8,023 nt of DNA from Flavobacterium psychrophilum (GCA_945861915.1 CAMAWK010000102.1:1-8023), one strand, 5' to 3'; counted from the stretch's first letter, positions 1 through 7,185 are shown. Program-made: numbers and translations. Notes: generated by a model not told the origin, from the letters alone.

Positions 1-1103
1 ATATGTATCAAGATTATTTAGATGAAGTCTATCCAATAAGGAAGCCTCAAGGCGATGAATTATTAGATAATTTCACTCAAAGACCATATACTCCAGACCC
101 TTTGGACGTGAATTTTGGCAAATCGTATGAACAGGTAAAAAAAGAAGATAAAAAGTTTTCACAACCCAATTTTCATGGTAAATCTTCCATTCCTCAAGAT
201 CAAACTATTACTGCTTTTTATGCCAAAAAGACGATAGATGCCATTGAGCGTCTTAAGAATAAACCTTTTAGTATTACGGCATCATTCCATTTTCCCCACG
301 CACCTATGATTCCCTCTTCGCCTTATTATGGTATGTATCCTGCACAGGATATGAAGGCGCCCATTAGTATTCATGATGACATGACGAACTCTCCTTATTT
401 AAATGCAAATGGAAGAAAAAAATTACCAGAGTTTGCAGACGAGGAAAAAATTAAATACATGATTTCAAATTATTATGGTTTAATTAAAGAAATAGATGTT
501 TGGATGGGTAAAATTATGGATAAGTTAGATGAAACAGGACTTACAGATGATACTTTAATCATTTTCACGAGTGATCATGGCGAAATGCTTGGAGCTCATG
601 GCATGCGGGAGAAAAATGTGTTTTATGAAGAATCCTCTCATGTGCCATTAATTATAAGAATGCCTAATCAAATTAAACCAAATACAACTGTCAATGGTTA
701 TGTTTCTAATGTCGATTTATTTGCCACTATTATGGATTATTTAAAAGTGGGAAACTATAAATCGGAAGGCGAAAGTTTAAGAGACTTAATCGAAAATAAA
801 CCAACAGCCCATGGTAAATATGTGGTTACAGAATGGGATTATAATGGCCCTACAACTCCAAATTATATGATTGTTAAAGCCGGTTGGAAGCTAATGGTAC
901 CTTACACAGAAGACTCTAATGTCTTAAATGCGCTATATGATTTGAATACAGATCCGCATGAAATGAATAATTTATTAGGGATAAACCCCAATAAAAAACA
1001 ATACGAACAAAAAGCAGAAGAATTAAGAAGTTGCTTACTGGAATGGTTGCAAAAAAATAACTCTAAGCATTATAATGGAGTATTAAAACGAAAATTTATT
1101 TAA
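1..1103 (+). CDS. S1-type sulfatase, C-terminal part (5' end outside window)
   Basis: This is the C-terminal part of a type I (formylglycine-dependent) sulfatase that hydrolyses sulfate esters. About 366 residues are visible, counted from the Met codon at position 3, which I take as internal. The signal peptide, the metal-binding N-terminal aspartates and the C-x-P-S-R motif are all absent and should lie upstream. Visible family features are a substrate-side His in F-P-H-A-P (about residue 99), the metal-binding pair D191-H192 in S-D-H-G-E-M-L-G-A-H-G, the conserved Lys204 in R-E-K-N-V-F-Y-E-E, and a typical C-terminal W-K-L-M...L-Y-D-L-N-T-D-P-H-E-M-N-N-L segment (about 295-324). The D-H-G-E-M-L-G-A-H-G pattern resembles the iduronate-2-sulfatase/choline-sulfatase-like branch, unlike the second sulfatase here, so the two probably attack different sulfate positions. 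Subfamily and substrate cannot be set by eye. It is followed after 11 bases by manA, probably in the same operon. No internal stop or frameshift is seen. Confidence 0.93.
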   Translation, partial: MYQDYLDEVYPIRKPQGDELLDNFTQRPYTPDPLDVNFGKSYEQVKKEDKKFSQPNFHGKSSIPQDQTITAFYAKKTIDAIERLKNKPFSITASFHFPHAPMIPSSPYYGMYPAQDMKAPISIHDDMTNSPYLNANGRKKLPEFADEEKIKYMISNYYGLIKEIDVWMGKIMDKLDETGLTDDTLIIFTSDHGEMLGAHGMREKNVFYEESSHVPLIIRMPNQIKPNTTVNGYVSNVDLFATIMDYLKVGNYKSEGESLRDLIENKPTAHGKYVVTEWDYNGPTTPNYMIVKAGWKLMVPYTEDSNVLNALYDLNTDPHEMNNLLGINPNKKQYEQKAEELRSCLLEWLQKNNSKHYNGVLKRKFI

Positions 1104-1114
1104 ATTAAAAAAAA

Positions 1115-2089
1115 ATGGAATTATATCCTTTAAAATTCACCCCTCTTTTTAAATACAGAATTTGGGGTGGCAGTAAATTAAAAACAGTACTAAATAAAGA
1201 GTACACAGAAGAAAATATCGGTGAATCTTGGGAAATTTCGGATGTCTCTGGAGATGCAACTAGAGTGGAAAACGGTTTTTTAAAAGGTAAAACCTTAAAA
1301 GAAATTACAAGACAATTCAAAGGTAATTTTGTGGGTGAAAATGTTTATAAGAATTTCGGAGAGGATTTTCCATTATTAATAAAGTTTATTGATGCAGAAA
1401 CACCTTTATCCATTCAAGTGCATCCAAGCAATGAAATAGCTAAAGAACGACACAACTCTTTTGGTAAAAATGAGATGTGGTATGTTATGCAAGCCGATGA
1501 AAACGCAGAGCTGATCGTTGGATTTGATGAAGAAATAAATAAAGAGAGTTATAAAACGCATTTAGAAAATAATACTATTTTAGATGTCATGCATCATGAA
1601 TATGTTAGTGAAGGCGATACCTTTTATATCCCTACAGGCAGAGTGCATGCTATAGGTGCTGGTGTTTTGTTGGCAGAAATTCAACAAACATCAGACATAA
1701 CGTATCGCATCTATGATTATGATAGGGTGGATGCTAAAACAGGAGAGAAAAGAGAACTACACAATGAATTAGCCATTGATGTGATAGATTTTAAAGTGTA
1801 TGATTCCTATAAAACAAGTTATGAATTAAAGCCAAATGTTTCGAATAAACTGGTGCATTCCCCTTATTTTAAAACAAACATATTAAGTATTAAAGGGGAA
1901 GTCAAAAAGGACTATTCAGCTATCGATTCTTTTGTTATTTATATTTGTGTAGAAGGAACTTTAGCTATTCATCATAAAGGGGAGATCTATTCGCTTTCAC
2001 AAGGCGAAACAATTATGTTCCCATCCAGCATTGCATCTCTTGTGCTTAATGCTTCTGACAATGCTAAATTTCTAGAGGTTTATTTTTAA
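1115..2089 (+). CDS. manA: Mannose-6-phosphate isomerase (short, class I/ManA type)
   Basis: This zinc enzyme interconverts mannose 6-phosphate and fructose 6-phosphate in the cytoplasm; no signal peptide is present. At 324 residues it matches the short, Bacillus-type ManA proteins. The N-terminal cupin part carries the expected metal ligands: Q101 and H103 in S-I-Q-V-H-P, E120 in K-N-E-M-W-Y, and H178 in G-R-V-H-A-I-G. R198 in D-I-T-Y-R-I-Y-D-Y-D-R is the likely catalytic arginine. The C-terminal part (about 245-324) looks like a second cupin-like beta domain. The start is preceded by TAAATT and an A-run, a normal flavobacterial leader. It lies between two sulfatase genes, with gaps of 11 and 29 bases, so co-transcription is likely. 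That points to catabolism of mannose released from a sulfated glycan rather than to cell-wall GDP-mannose synthesis, although the reaction itself is reversible. A mannokinase and a mannose transporter would be needed and are not in the window. Confidence 0.95.
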   Translation: MELYPLKFTPLFKYRIWGGSKLKTVLNKEYTEENIGESWEISDVSGDATRVENGFLKGKTLKEITRQFKGNFVGENVYKNFGEDFPLLIKFIDAETPLSIQVHPSNEIAKERHNSFGKNEMWYVMQADENAELIVGFDEEINKESYKTHLENNTILDVMHHEYVSEGDTFYIPTGRVHAIGAGVLLAEIQQTSDITYRIYDYDRVDAKTGEKRELHNELAIDVIDFKVYDSYKTSYELKPNVSNKLVHSPYFKTNILSIKGEVKKDYSAIDSFVIYICVEGTLAIHHKGEIYSLSQGETIMFPSSIASLVLNASDNAKFLEVYF

Positions 2090-2118
2090 TAAAATATTAA
2101 TATGAAGAATAAACAAAT

Positions 2119-3483
2119 ATGGTGAAAAATAAATCAAGAATAATAAAAAGGGGTGTTGGAATATTAACACTTATATACACTCTGAATCCAGGAATAACAA
2201 CTGCACAAAAATCATCAGTTAAACCCAATGTTATTATAGTATATACAGATGATCAAGGAACTATTGATGCTAATTGCTATGGGGCAAAAGACCTGTATAC
2301 CCCCAATATCGATAGATTGGCTGAGTCAGGAGTTCGGTTTACTCAATTTTATGCTGCTGCGGCTTTATGTTCGCCATCAAGAGCTTCTTTGTTAACCGGT
2401 AAAACACCCTTAAAGGCAGGATTACCAGGCAATGCTCCTTCAATAAGAGGTGAGGCTGGATTGCCTACGGAACAAATTACCATCGCAGAGACACTAAAAA
2501 AAAACGGATATAAAACCGGCCACATTGGGAAATGGCATTTAGGGTATAGCGATGAAACCATGCCTTTAGCTCAAGGCTTTGATTATTCATTTGGTCACAT
2601 GAGTGGCTGTATTGATAATTATTCGCATTTTTTCTATTGGGAGGGAGCTAATAGACATGACCTATGGGAAAACAGAAAAGAAGTATGGATGGAAGGTGAA
2701 TATTTTCAAGATGTTATGGCAAGCAAGGCAGAAAAGTTTATTACAGAAAACAAGGACAATAGCTTTTTCCTTTATTATGCATTAAACCTTCCTCATTATC
2801 CGTTGCAGGCATCGAAAAAATGGAGAGAATATTATAAAAATTTAGAAAGTCCTAGAGACAAGTATGCCGCTTGTATTTCCACTCTTGATGAGCGAATTGG
2901 GTTGCTTCTAGATCAACTAGACGAATTAAATATTCGAGAGAATACCATCGTTATTTTTCAGTCGGATCATGGGCATTCAATGGAGCAACGGACTTTTTCT
3001 GGTGGTGGAAATTCTGGAATTTATCGGGGTGCCAAGTTTTCTTTTTTTGAAGGCGGCATTAGAGTACCCTCAATTATAAGCTGGCCCTCTAAAATTCAGA
3101 AGAATGAGGTTATAGATGAGATGGCGGTTAATGTAGATTGGTTTCCTAGTATACTTGATTTGTGTAAAATAGGATACGATAAAGATAATTTTGAAGGAAA
3201 AAGTCTTGTGGATGTAATTTATAAAAAGAAGAAATCGCCACATGAAGTCTTCTGGTGGTATGAAAATGCAAACCGTTGGGCGGTTCGAAAAGGAGATTGG
3301 AAGTTGTTGAAAAATCCCATCGATCCTACACAAAAAATTTCAATAGAAACTACAAACTCATTCTATCTGGTTAACATTAGAAATAATCCAAAGGAATCTG
3401 AAAACGTAGCAGCTAAATATCCTGAGAAAGTGGAAGAATTAAATAATGAATTTAATTCTTGGAATAAAAGTGTTGAAAAATAG
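2119..3483 (+). CDS. Secreted S1-type sulfatase (arylsulfatase A / GalNAc-6-sulfatase-like)
   Basis: This is a complete 454-residue formylglycine-dependent sulfatase. A basic N-terminus, a modest hydrophobic stretch (about 13-24) and a T-T-A-Q end near residue 30 suggest a Sec signal peptide and a periplasmic or surface location. The N-terminal domain carries D44-D45 (metal ligands in Y-T-D-D-Q-G), the signature C84-S-P-S-R88 with Cys84 the residue converted to formylglycine, and G-K-W-H-L-G (137-142, with K138 and H140). H226 in L-P-H-Y-P, D283-H284 in Q-S-D-H-G-H-S and K306 in R-G-A-K-F-S-F-F-E-G-G-I-R-V-P complete the active site. The C-terminal domain ends with R-K-G-D-W-K-L-L and N-P-K-E-S-E-N. 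All catalytic residues appear present, so the protein should be active once matured by a formylglycine-generating enzyme encoded elsewhere. The motifs resemble the arylsulfatase A/N-acetylgalactosamine-6-sulfatase-like group. The exact S1 subfamily and substrate are unknown. It follows manA closely and is probably in the same operon. Confidence 0.95.
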   Translation: MVKNKSRIIKRGVGILTLIYTLNPGITTAQKSSVKPNVIIVYTDDQGTIDANCYGAKDLYTPNIDRLAESGVRFTQFYAAAALCSPSRASLLTGKTPLKAGLPGNAPSIRGEAGLPTEQITIAETLKKNGYKTGHIGKWHLGYSDETMPLAQGFDYSFGHMSGCIDNYSHFFYWEGANRHDLWENRKEVWMEGEYFQDVMASKAEKFITENKDNSFFLYYALNLPHYPLQASKKWREYYKNLESPRDKYAACISTLDERIGLLLDQLDELNIRENTIVIFQSDHGHSMEQRTFSGGGNSGIYRGAKFSFFEGGIRVPSIISWPSKIQKNEVIDEMAVNVDWFPSILDLCKIGYDKDNFEGKSLVDVIYKKKKSPHEVFWWYENANRWAVRKGDWKLLKNPIDPTQKISIETTNSFYLVNIRNNPKESENVAAKYPEKVEELNNEFNSWNKSVEK

Positions 3484-3535
3484 AATTTACAGAGGCTATT
3501 AATCGAAAATTAATAATTAATTAATGAATGGATAG

Positions 3536-3543
3536 TTTATTTG
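3536..3543 (+). promoter_or_regulatory. Possible -7 promoter element before the small secreted protein gene
   Basis: TTTATTTG matches the Bacteroidota -7 consensus TAnnTTTG at five of its six fixed positions. It lies about 45 bases before the start codon at 3589, which is a sensible distance. I do not see a convincing TTG -33 element upstream, where the DNA is almost pure AT. It is therefore only a weak candidate, supported mainly by its place in the 105-base gap between the sulfatase and the small gene. Confidence 0.25.
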
Positions 3544-3588
3544 TACAATAAAAAGTAAAAAACTATTAATAAACTAAATTAAAAAAAA

Positions 3589-3930
3589 ATGAAAAAATTA
3601 CTATTAATTGCACTATTGGCTATTTCTCTCGCGGGTAATGCGCAAGCTCAGGTTGATTTAAACGCTAAAAAAGTTTCAGAGAGTATGAGTACCGTCATGG
3701 GTTTATCTTCGGAAGAAACAACTCAGGCATACGATCTTGTCTCTAAGAGAAACAAAGATAAAATAGCTTTAAAAGAAAAGTTTGGAGATGATGTAGAGGG
3801 TTTTAAAGTTGAAGGAAAAGAAGTGGAAATACAGTTCAATAAAGATATGAAGGATTTAGTTGGAAATGAAAAATGGAAAATCTGGGCTGATTTTAAAAAA
3901 GCAGAGAATGAAGCAAAAGCTAAAAACTAA
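3589..3930 (+). CDS. Small secreted charged helical protein, function unknown
   Basis: This is a 113-residue protein I cannot name. It has a textbook Sec signal peptide (two lysines, a hydrophobic stretch at about residues 4-16, and cleavage after A-Q-A at residue 20), leaving a mature chain of about 93 residues. There is no lipobox cysteine and no other membrane segment. The mature part is rich in Lys and Glu and looks mostly helical. It has a G-L-S-S-E-E segment (38-43), a likely long helix (44-65), a linker (66-75), a second helix with F-N-K-D-M-K-D-L-V-G-N-E-K-W-K-I-W (83-99), and a charged tail. The layout, an L-S-x-E-E start followed later by K-x-L-V-G-x-E-K-W, recalls the LTxxQ repeats of Spy/CpxP-like periplasmic proteins, but this is a faint resemblance and no proof. 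The leader is A-rich and the ATG is directly followed by lysine codons. The gene sits between two groups of glycan-degradation genes and is followed by a strong terminator, so it may be a separately controlled or highly expressed transcript. Confidence 0.85.
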   Translation: MKKLLLIALLAISLAGNAQAQVDLNAKKVSESMSTVMGLSSEETTQAYDLVSKRNKDKIALKEKFGDDVEGFKVEGKEVEIQFNKDMKDLVGNEKWKIWADFKKAENEAKAKN

Positions 3931-3950
3931 TATTTTTTTTAATTTAATTC

Positions 3951-3979
3951 AAAAAGTCACCATTTAGGTGACTTTTTTT
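3951..3979 (+). terminator. Strong Rho-independent terminator
   Basis: An inverted repeat has the GC-containing core GTCACC (3956-3961), the loop ATTTA, and GGTGAC (3967-3972). The stem is extended by five A:T pairs (A-run 3951-3955 with the first Ts after 3972), giving about 11 base pairs, and it runs straight into seven Ts (3973-3979). It lies 20 bases after the stop codon of the small secreted protein. This is the clearest transcription end in the window and separates the sulfatase/manA/small-protein block from the GH2/GH92 block. The upstream A-run means it could also work on the other strand, but no convergent gene is present. Confidence 0.9.
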
Positions 3980-4021
3980 ACCTTAAAATCAAAAATATTT
4001 TTCATCAAACAATAAAATAAT

Positions 4022-7000
4022 ATGTTACGAATTAAAACCAACTTTTGTTTTTTATTTTTTCTATTCGCTTGTACATTTTGTAATCGGTCTTTGGCACAAG
4101 AGACTTACAATCTTGTTTTCAATCCGATAAAAGGTTTTGTAAACGAAGCCGAAAAACCATATAGGGATGAACTTTGCCTGAGCGGTAAATGGCAGTTTAT
4201 GCCAGTTTACGAAACCGATATGGCAAAATTCGTAAAGCCAGTCTCATTTAATTGGGACGCAGTTCCTTTAAAAATACCCTCGCCTTGGAATGTAAATGCC
4301 TATACTAGTGGCGAAGGCGGCGACTTTAATACTTTTCCTTCCTATCCTAAAGCTTGGGAACAAGCACAAATGGGTTGGATGAGAAAAGAGTTTGTTTTAC
4401 CCGAAAATTGGATAGGAAAGCAAAAAAAACTTCATTTTGAAGCCATAGCTGGATTTGTCAAAATTTATGTAAACGGCCAGTTTGTGGGTGAATACATTGA
4501 TTTGTTTTTCCCACGAGAATTTGATGTTACCCCATTTCTGAAAAAAGGAACCAATGAAGTGATGGTTGGTGTAGCCAAAGCGAGTTTAACGGATGTTCCG
4601 GGGAAATATGGCCACCGTAATTATTTGGCCGGCTCGAGGTGGGGACAGCATATTGCCGGTATCTGGCAGGATGTTTCATTGATAGCTGTACCTGAATTGG
4701 CCATTACCAATGTGTTTGTAAAACCCAACGTCCAAAAAGACACATTGGCTTTTTCAGTAAGTATTAAAAATAACTCGGCTAAAAGACAATCGTTTACTAT
4801 CAATGCAGCAGTCAAAAACTGGGCAAAGCCGACAACAAGCGATATCAACCTATTGCCTTTAGATAACGGAGGTATGACCGATGAGGTTTTTGTCATAGCT
4901 AATGCCAAAAAATTTACCCTAAAAGCGGGCGATAGCATTGTGGTAAATCTGAATCGAAAAATAAATGGAGAACTAAAATTGTGGTCGCCGGAGTCTCCAA
5001 ACCTCTATGGCTCTGTCATAAGCTTGAATACCTATAAAAATACCGTTATTGACACAAAATATATCCGATTTGGCTGGCGACAATTTGCAATCAAAGGACT
5101 TGAATTTACCTTGAATGGAAAACCTATTCTGCTAAAAGGCGATTCATGGCATTTTATGGGAATACCACAGATGACTCGTCGGTACGCCTGGGCATGGTAT
5201 ACAATGCTGAAGGATGCCAATGCCAATGCAGTACGGCTTCATGCACAGCCTTTCCCTACTTTTTATCTTGATATGGCCGACGAAATGGGGATGTGCGTAC
5301 TCGATGAAACAGCAATTTGGTCAAGCGATGGGGGACCTAAAATGGATTCGGAAACGTATTGGTCAAGATGTAAAACCCATGTAAAAAGCCTTGTAATGCG
5401 CGATCGCAACTATCCTTCTGTTTTTGGATGGAGTGTGTGTAACGAAACACTGCCAGTAGTTACGAATCTTATGCGTGGCACAAAGGATCTAATCGATCGC
5501 CAGATTCAGGAAATAAATAATTGGACAGAAATTACAAGGACACTCGACCCTAGCAGAAACTGGATTTCTGGCGATGGCGAACCGATGTATCCTACTAATT
5601 TACCTACTGTGATTGGACATTATGGAAATGAATCGTCTATGAAAGGATGGTCATCACGAGGTTTGCCCTGGGGAATTGGCGAGACTGGAATGGCCTACTT
5701 CGGAACACCAAAACAGGTATCAATACATAATGGCAATCGTGCATACGAATCACAACTAGGGCGAATGGAAGGCTTGGCAAACGAAGCTTATAAACTTATT
5801 ACAACACAATTTAAATACAAACCGTGCTACACTAGTATTTTCAATATAGTTTGGTATGGATTAAAACCCTTGGCTTTTGGAATGAAAGACTCCTCTCGTG
5901 CGCCAATTCTCGAAGACGGTATTTTCTTCCCTGCTTTTAATGAGGGAGTTTTTGGCGTTCAACCCGAACGCTTAGGGCCTTATACTAGCACGCTCAATCC
6001 TGGCTACGATGTCAATCTGCCATTGTACAAAACCTGGCCGATGTTTGAGGCTGTTCAAGCAGCCAACAGCACACCGGTAAAAGAGTTTAAGATGTATCCT
6101 AAATTAGCGTCATCCAAAAAATTTCCAGTAATCGAAAACGATACCCTTATTTTGATTGGAACTGATTCGTCGCAACTGGCTCTTAAACTTACTGAAATGG
6201 GTGTTCGCTTTAGTAAAACAGCTGTACCTACAGCCAAATCATTGGTCATAATTGATGGTTTGAATATAGCTACTGATAAAGTATTGAAAACCAAATATGA
6301 AAAAGCCATAAATGCCGGTGCACGAATTATAATTTGGGGAGTTTCGCCCGAAACGCTTTCTTCGCTAAATACTATTTTGCCTTTTCCTCTGGCACTTGAA
6401 CCACGTAAAGCTACATCGTTTATCAAAGTGCAAGATGCACCCATTTTGTCAAGTTTAGAGCATAGCGATTTCTATTTTTCAGAATTATTGCCGCTCGGAA
6501 AAACCGCTTTAAATTATGGGATGACGGGCGAAATGGTTAAAAATGCTACCGTTTTACTCACTGCTTGCACTACCGAATGGCAAGCCTGGAATGGTCGTCC
6601 TGAACCAACTAAAACCGGAAGTGTTTTCCGAAGCGAGATGGAGAAAAAAGGGGTGGGAACTTCTTTAATTACTTTTAATCAAGGAAAATCAGAGGTGATG
6701 ATAGCTTCGTTTGACTTTAAAGATATGACTATTGAATCGGAGTCGCCTATTCGATTAATGTTAGCCAATTTGGGAATACAATTTGATAATTCGATTTATG
6801 AAAATAAACGAGCTATTGACTTGAATGGCAACTTGATTAAGTTTAAGGAAGATGCTGATGGCATTAGCTTTTGGGTGTTTAGCCCAAGATCGCTGGTCGA
6901 TTTATTGTCAGAACCCGATATGCCTAAGTTGAGCTTAGAAATTAAGGAGGTGGCTAATTTTAATTTTATTCTTAATGGAGATAAAAGAGCGCCTCTGAAG

Positions 7001-7144
7001 GAGATTCCATTAGACAGAGGTTGGAATAAGTTTGTGATAAAATTTAGGGAAAATATTCCTGAAAGCAAGCAAAAAATCAAAGCGATTTTTAAGTGTGATA
7101 ATATGGAGTTTTTTAAACAAATAAACTCAATGAGTGAACGATAA
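4022..7144 (+). CDS. Secreted GH2-like beta-glycosidase with C-terminal extension
   Basis: This is a 1040-residue retaining glycosidase of the GH2 type. The N-terminus is hydrophobic and ends in S-L-A-Q (about residue 26), so it is exported. C17 in L-F-A-C could make it a lipoprotein, but the lipobox is poor. Visible order: jelly-roll sugar-binding domain (about 30-225, with L-S-G-K-W-Q-F, W-M-R-K-E-F and V-N-G-Q-F-V-G); Ig-like domain (about 226-355, ending L-W-S-P-E-S-P-N-L-Y and F-G-W-R-Q-F); TIM barrel (about 356-680). In the barrel, N474-E475 in S-V-C-N-E-T is the likely acid/base, after the typical R-D-R-N-Y-P-S-V. E554 in G-I-G-E-T-G is the likely nucleophile, 79 residues later. Residues 700-925 look like an alpha/beta (glutamine-amidotransferase-like) domain, and 930-1025 like a beta domain ending R-G-W-N-K-F-V-I-K-F. 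The substrate (galactoside, mannoside, glucuronide or other) cannot be told. It starts a new block after a terminator; its middle is richer in GC than its neighbours. Confidence 0.9.
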   Translation: MLRIKTNFCFLFFLFACTFCNRSLAQETYNLVFNPIKGFVNEAEKPYRDELCLSGKWQFMPVYETDMAKFVKPVSFNWDAVPLKIPSPWNVNAYTSGEGGDFNTFPSYPKAWEQAQMGWMRKEFVLPENWIGKQKKLHFEAIAGFVKIYVNGQFVGEYIDLFFPREFDVTPFLKKGTNEVMVGVAKASLTDVPGKYGHRNYLAGSRWGQHIAGIWQDVSLIAVPELAITNVFVKPNVQKDTLAFSVSIKNNSAKRQSFTINAAVKNWAKPTTSDINLLPLDNGGMTDEVFVIANAKKFTLKAGDSIVVNLNRKINGELKLWSPESPNLYGSVISLNTYKNTVIDTKYIRFGWRQFAIKGLEFTLNGKPILLKGDSWHFMGIPQMTRRYAWAWYTMLKDANANAVRLHAQPFPTFYLDMADEMGMCVLDETAIWSSDGGPKMDSETYWSRCKTHVKSLVMRDRNYPSVFGWSVCNETLPVVTNLMRGTKDLIDRQIQEINNWTEITRTLDPSRNWISGDGEPMYPTNLPTVIGHYGNESSMKGWSSRGLPWGIGETGMAYFGTPKQVSIHNGNRAYESQLGRMEGLANEAYKLITTQFKYKPCYTSIFNIVWYGLKPLAFGMKDSSRAPILEDGIFFPAFNEGVFGVQPERLGPYTSTLNPGYDVNLPLYKTWPMFEAVQAANSTPVKEFKMYPKLASSKKFPVIENDTLILIGTDSSQLALKLTEMGVRFSKTAVPTAKSLVIIDGLNIATDKVLKTKYEKAINAGARIIIWGVSPETLSSLNTILPFPLALEPRKATSFIKVQDAPILSSLEHSDFYFSELLPLGKTALNYGMTGEMVKNATVLLTACTTEWQAWNGRPEPTKTGSVFRSEMEKKGVGTSLITFNQGKSEVMIASFDFKDMTIESESPIRLMLANLGIQFDNSIYENKRAIDLNGNLIKFKEDADGISFWVFSPRSLVDLLSEPDMPKLSLEIKEVANFNFILNGDKRAPLKEIPLDRGWNKFVIKFRENIPESKQKIKAIFKCDNMEFFKQINSMSER

Positions 7145-7185
7145 ATCAGCATCATTTCAACAATGAATCTCTAAAATTTTGTTAT

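Noticed and set aside
3..5. ATG at position 3 as the true start of the first sulfatase
   Set aside because: The protein would lack the signal peptide, metal-binding aspartates and formylglycine motif of every S1 sulfatase. The gene must begin outside the window.
2603..2785. 60-codon frame on the + strand inside the second sulfatase
   Set aside because: It overlaps the sulfatase in another frame, has no gap or leader, and the sulfatase frame is clearly the coding one.
3498..3514. ATTAAT repeated around CGAAA, as a possible terminator after the second sulfatase
   Set aside because: The stem is only six A:T pairs with no T-run. In such AT-rich DNA this occurs by chance, so I do not call a terminator here.
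3996..4003. TATTTTTC as a promoter -7 element for the GH2 gene
   Set aside because: It lacks the final G of TAnnTTTG, has no TTG element upstream, and sits only about 19 bases before the start codon. It is too weak to annotate.
4621..4938. 105-codon open frame on the - strand inside the GH2 gene
   Set aside because: It is antisense to the GH2 sugar-binding and Ig-like domains, with no independent support.
6055..6444. 129-codon open frame on the - strand inside the GH2 gene
   Set aside because: It lies fully antisense to a well-supported GH2 coding region, has no recognisable domain and no leader of its own. It is a shadow frame.
6796..7155. 119-codon open frame on the - strand over the end of the GH2 gene
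   Set aside because: It is antisense to the GH2 C-terminal domain and composed of low-complexity hydrophobic and Ser/Leu-rich sequence. It shows no family features.
7174..7181. AAATTTTG as a promoter -7 element for the GH92 gene
   Set aside because: The first T of the consensus is missing and no -33 TTG is seen at the right spacing. It is mentioned only as context for the palindrome.
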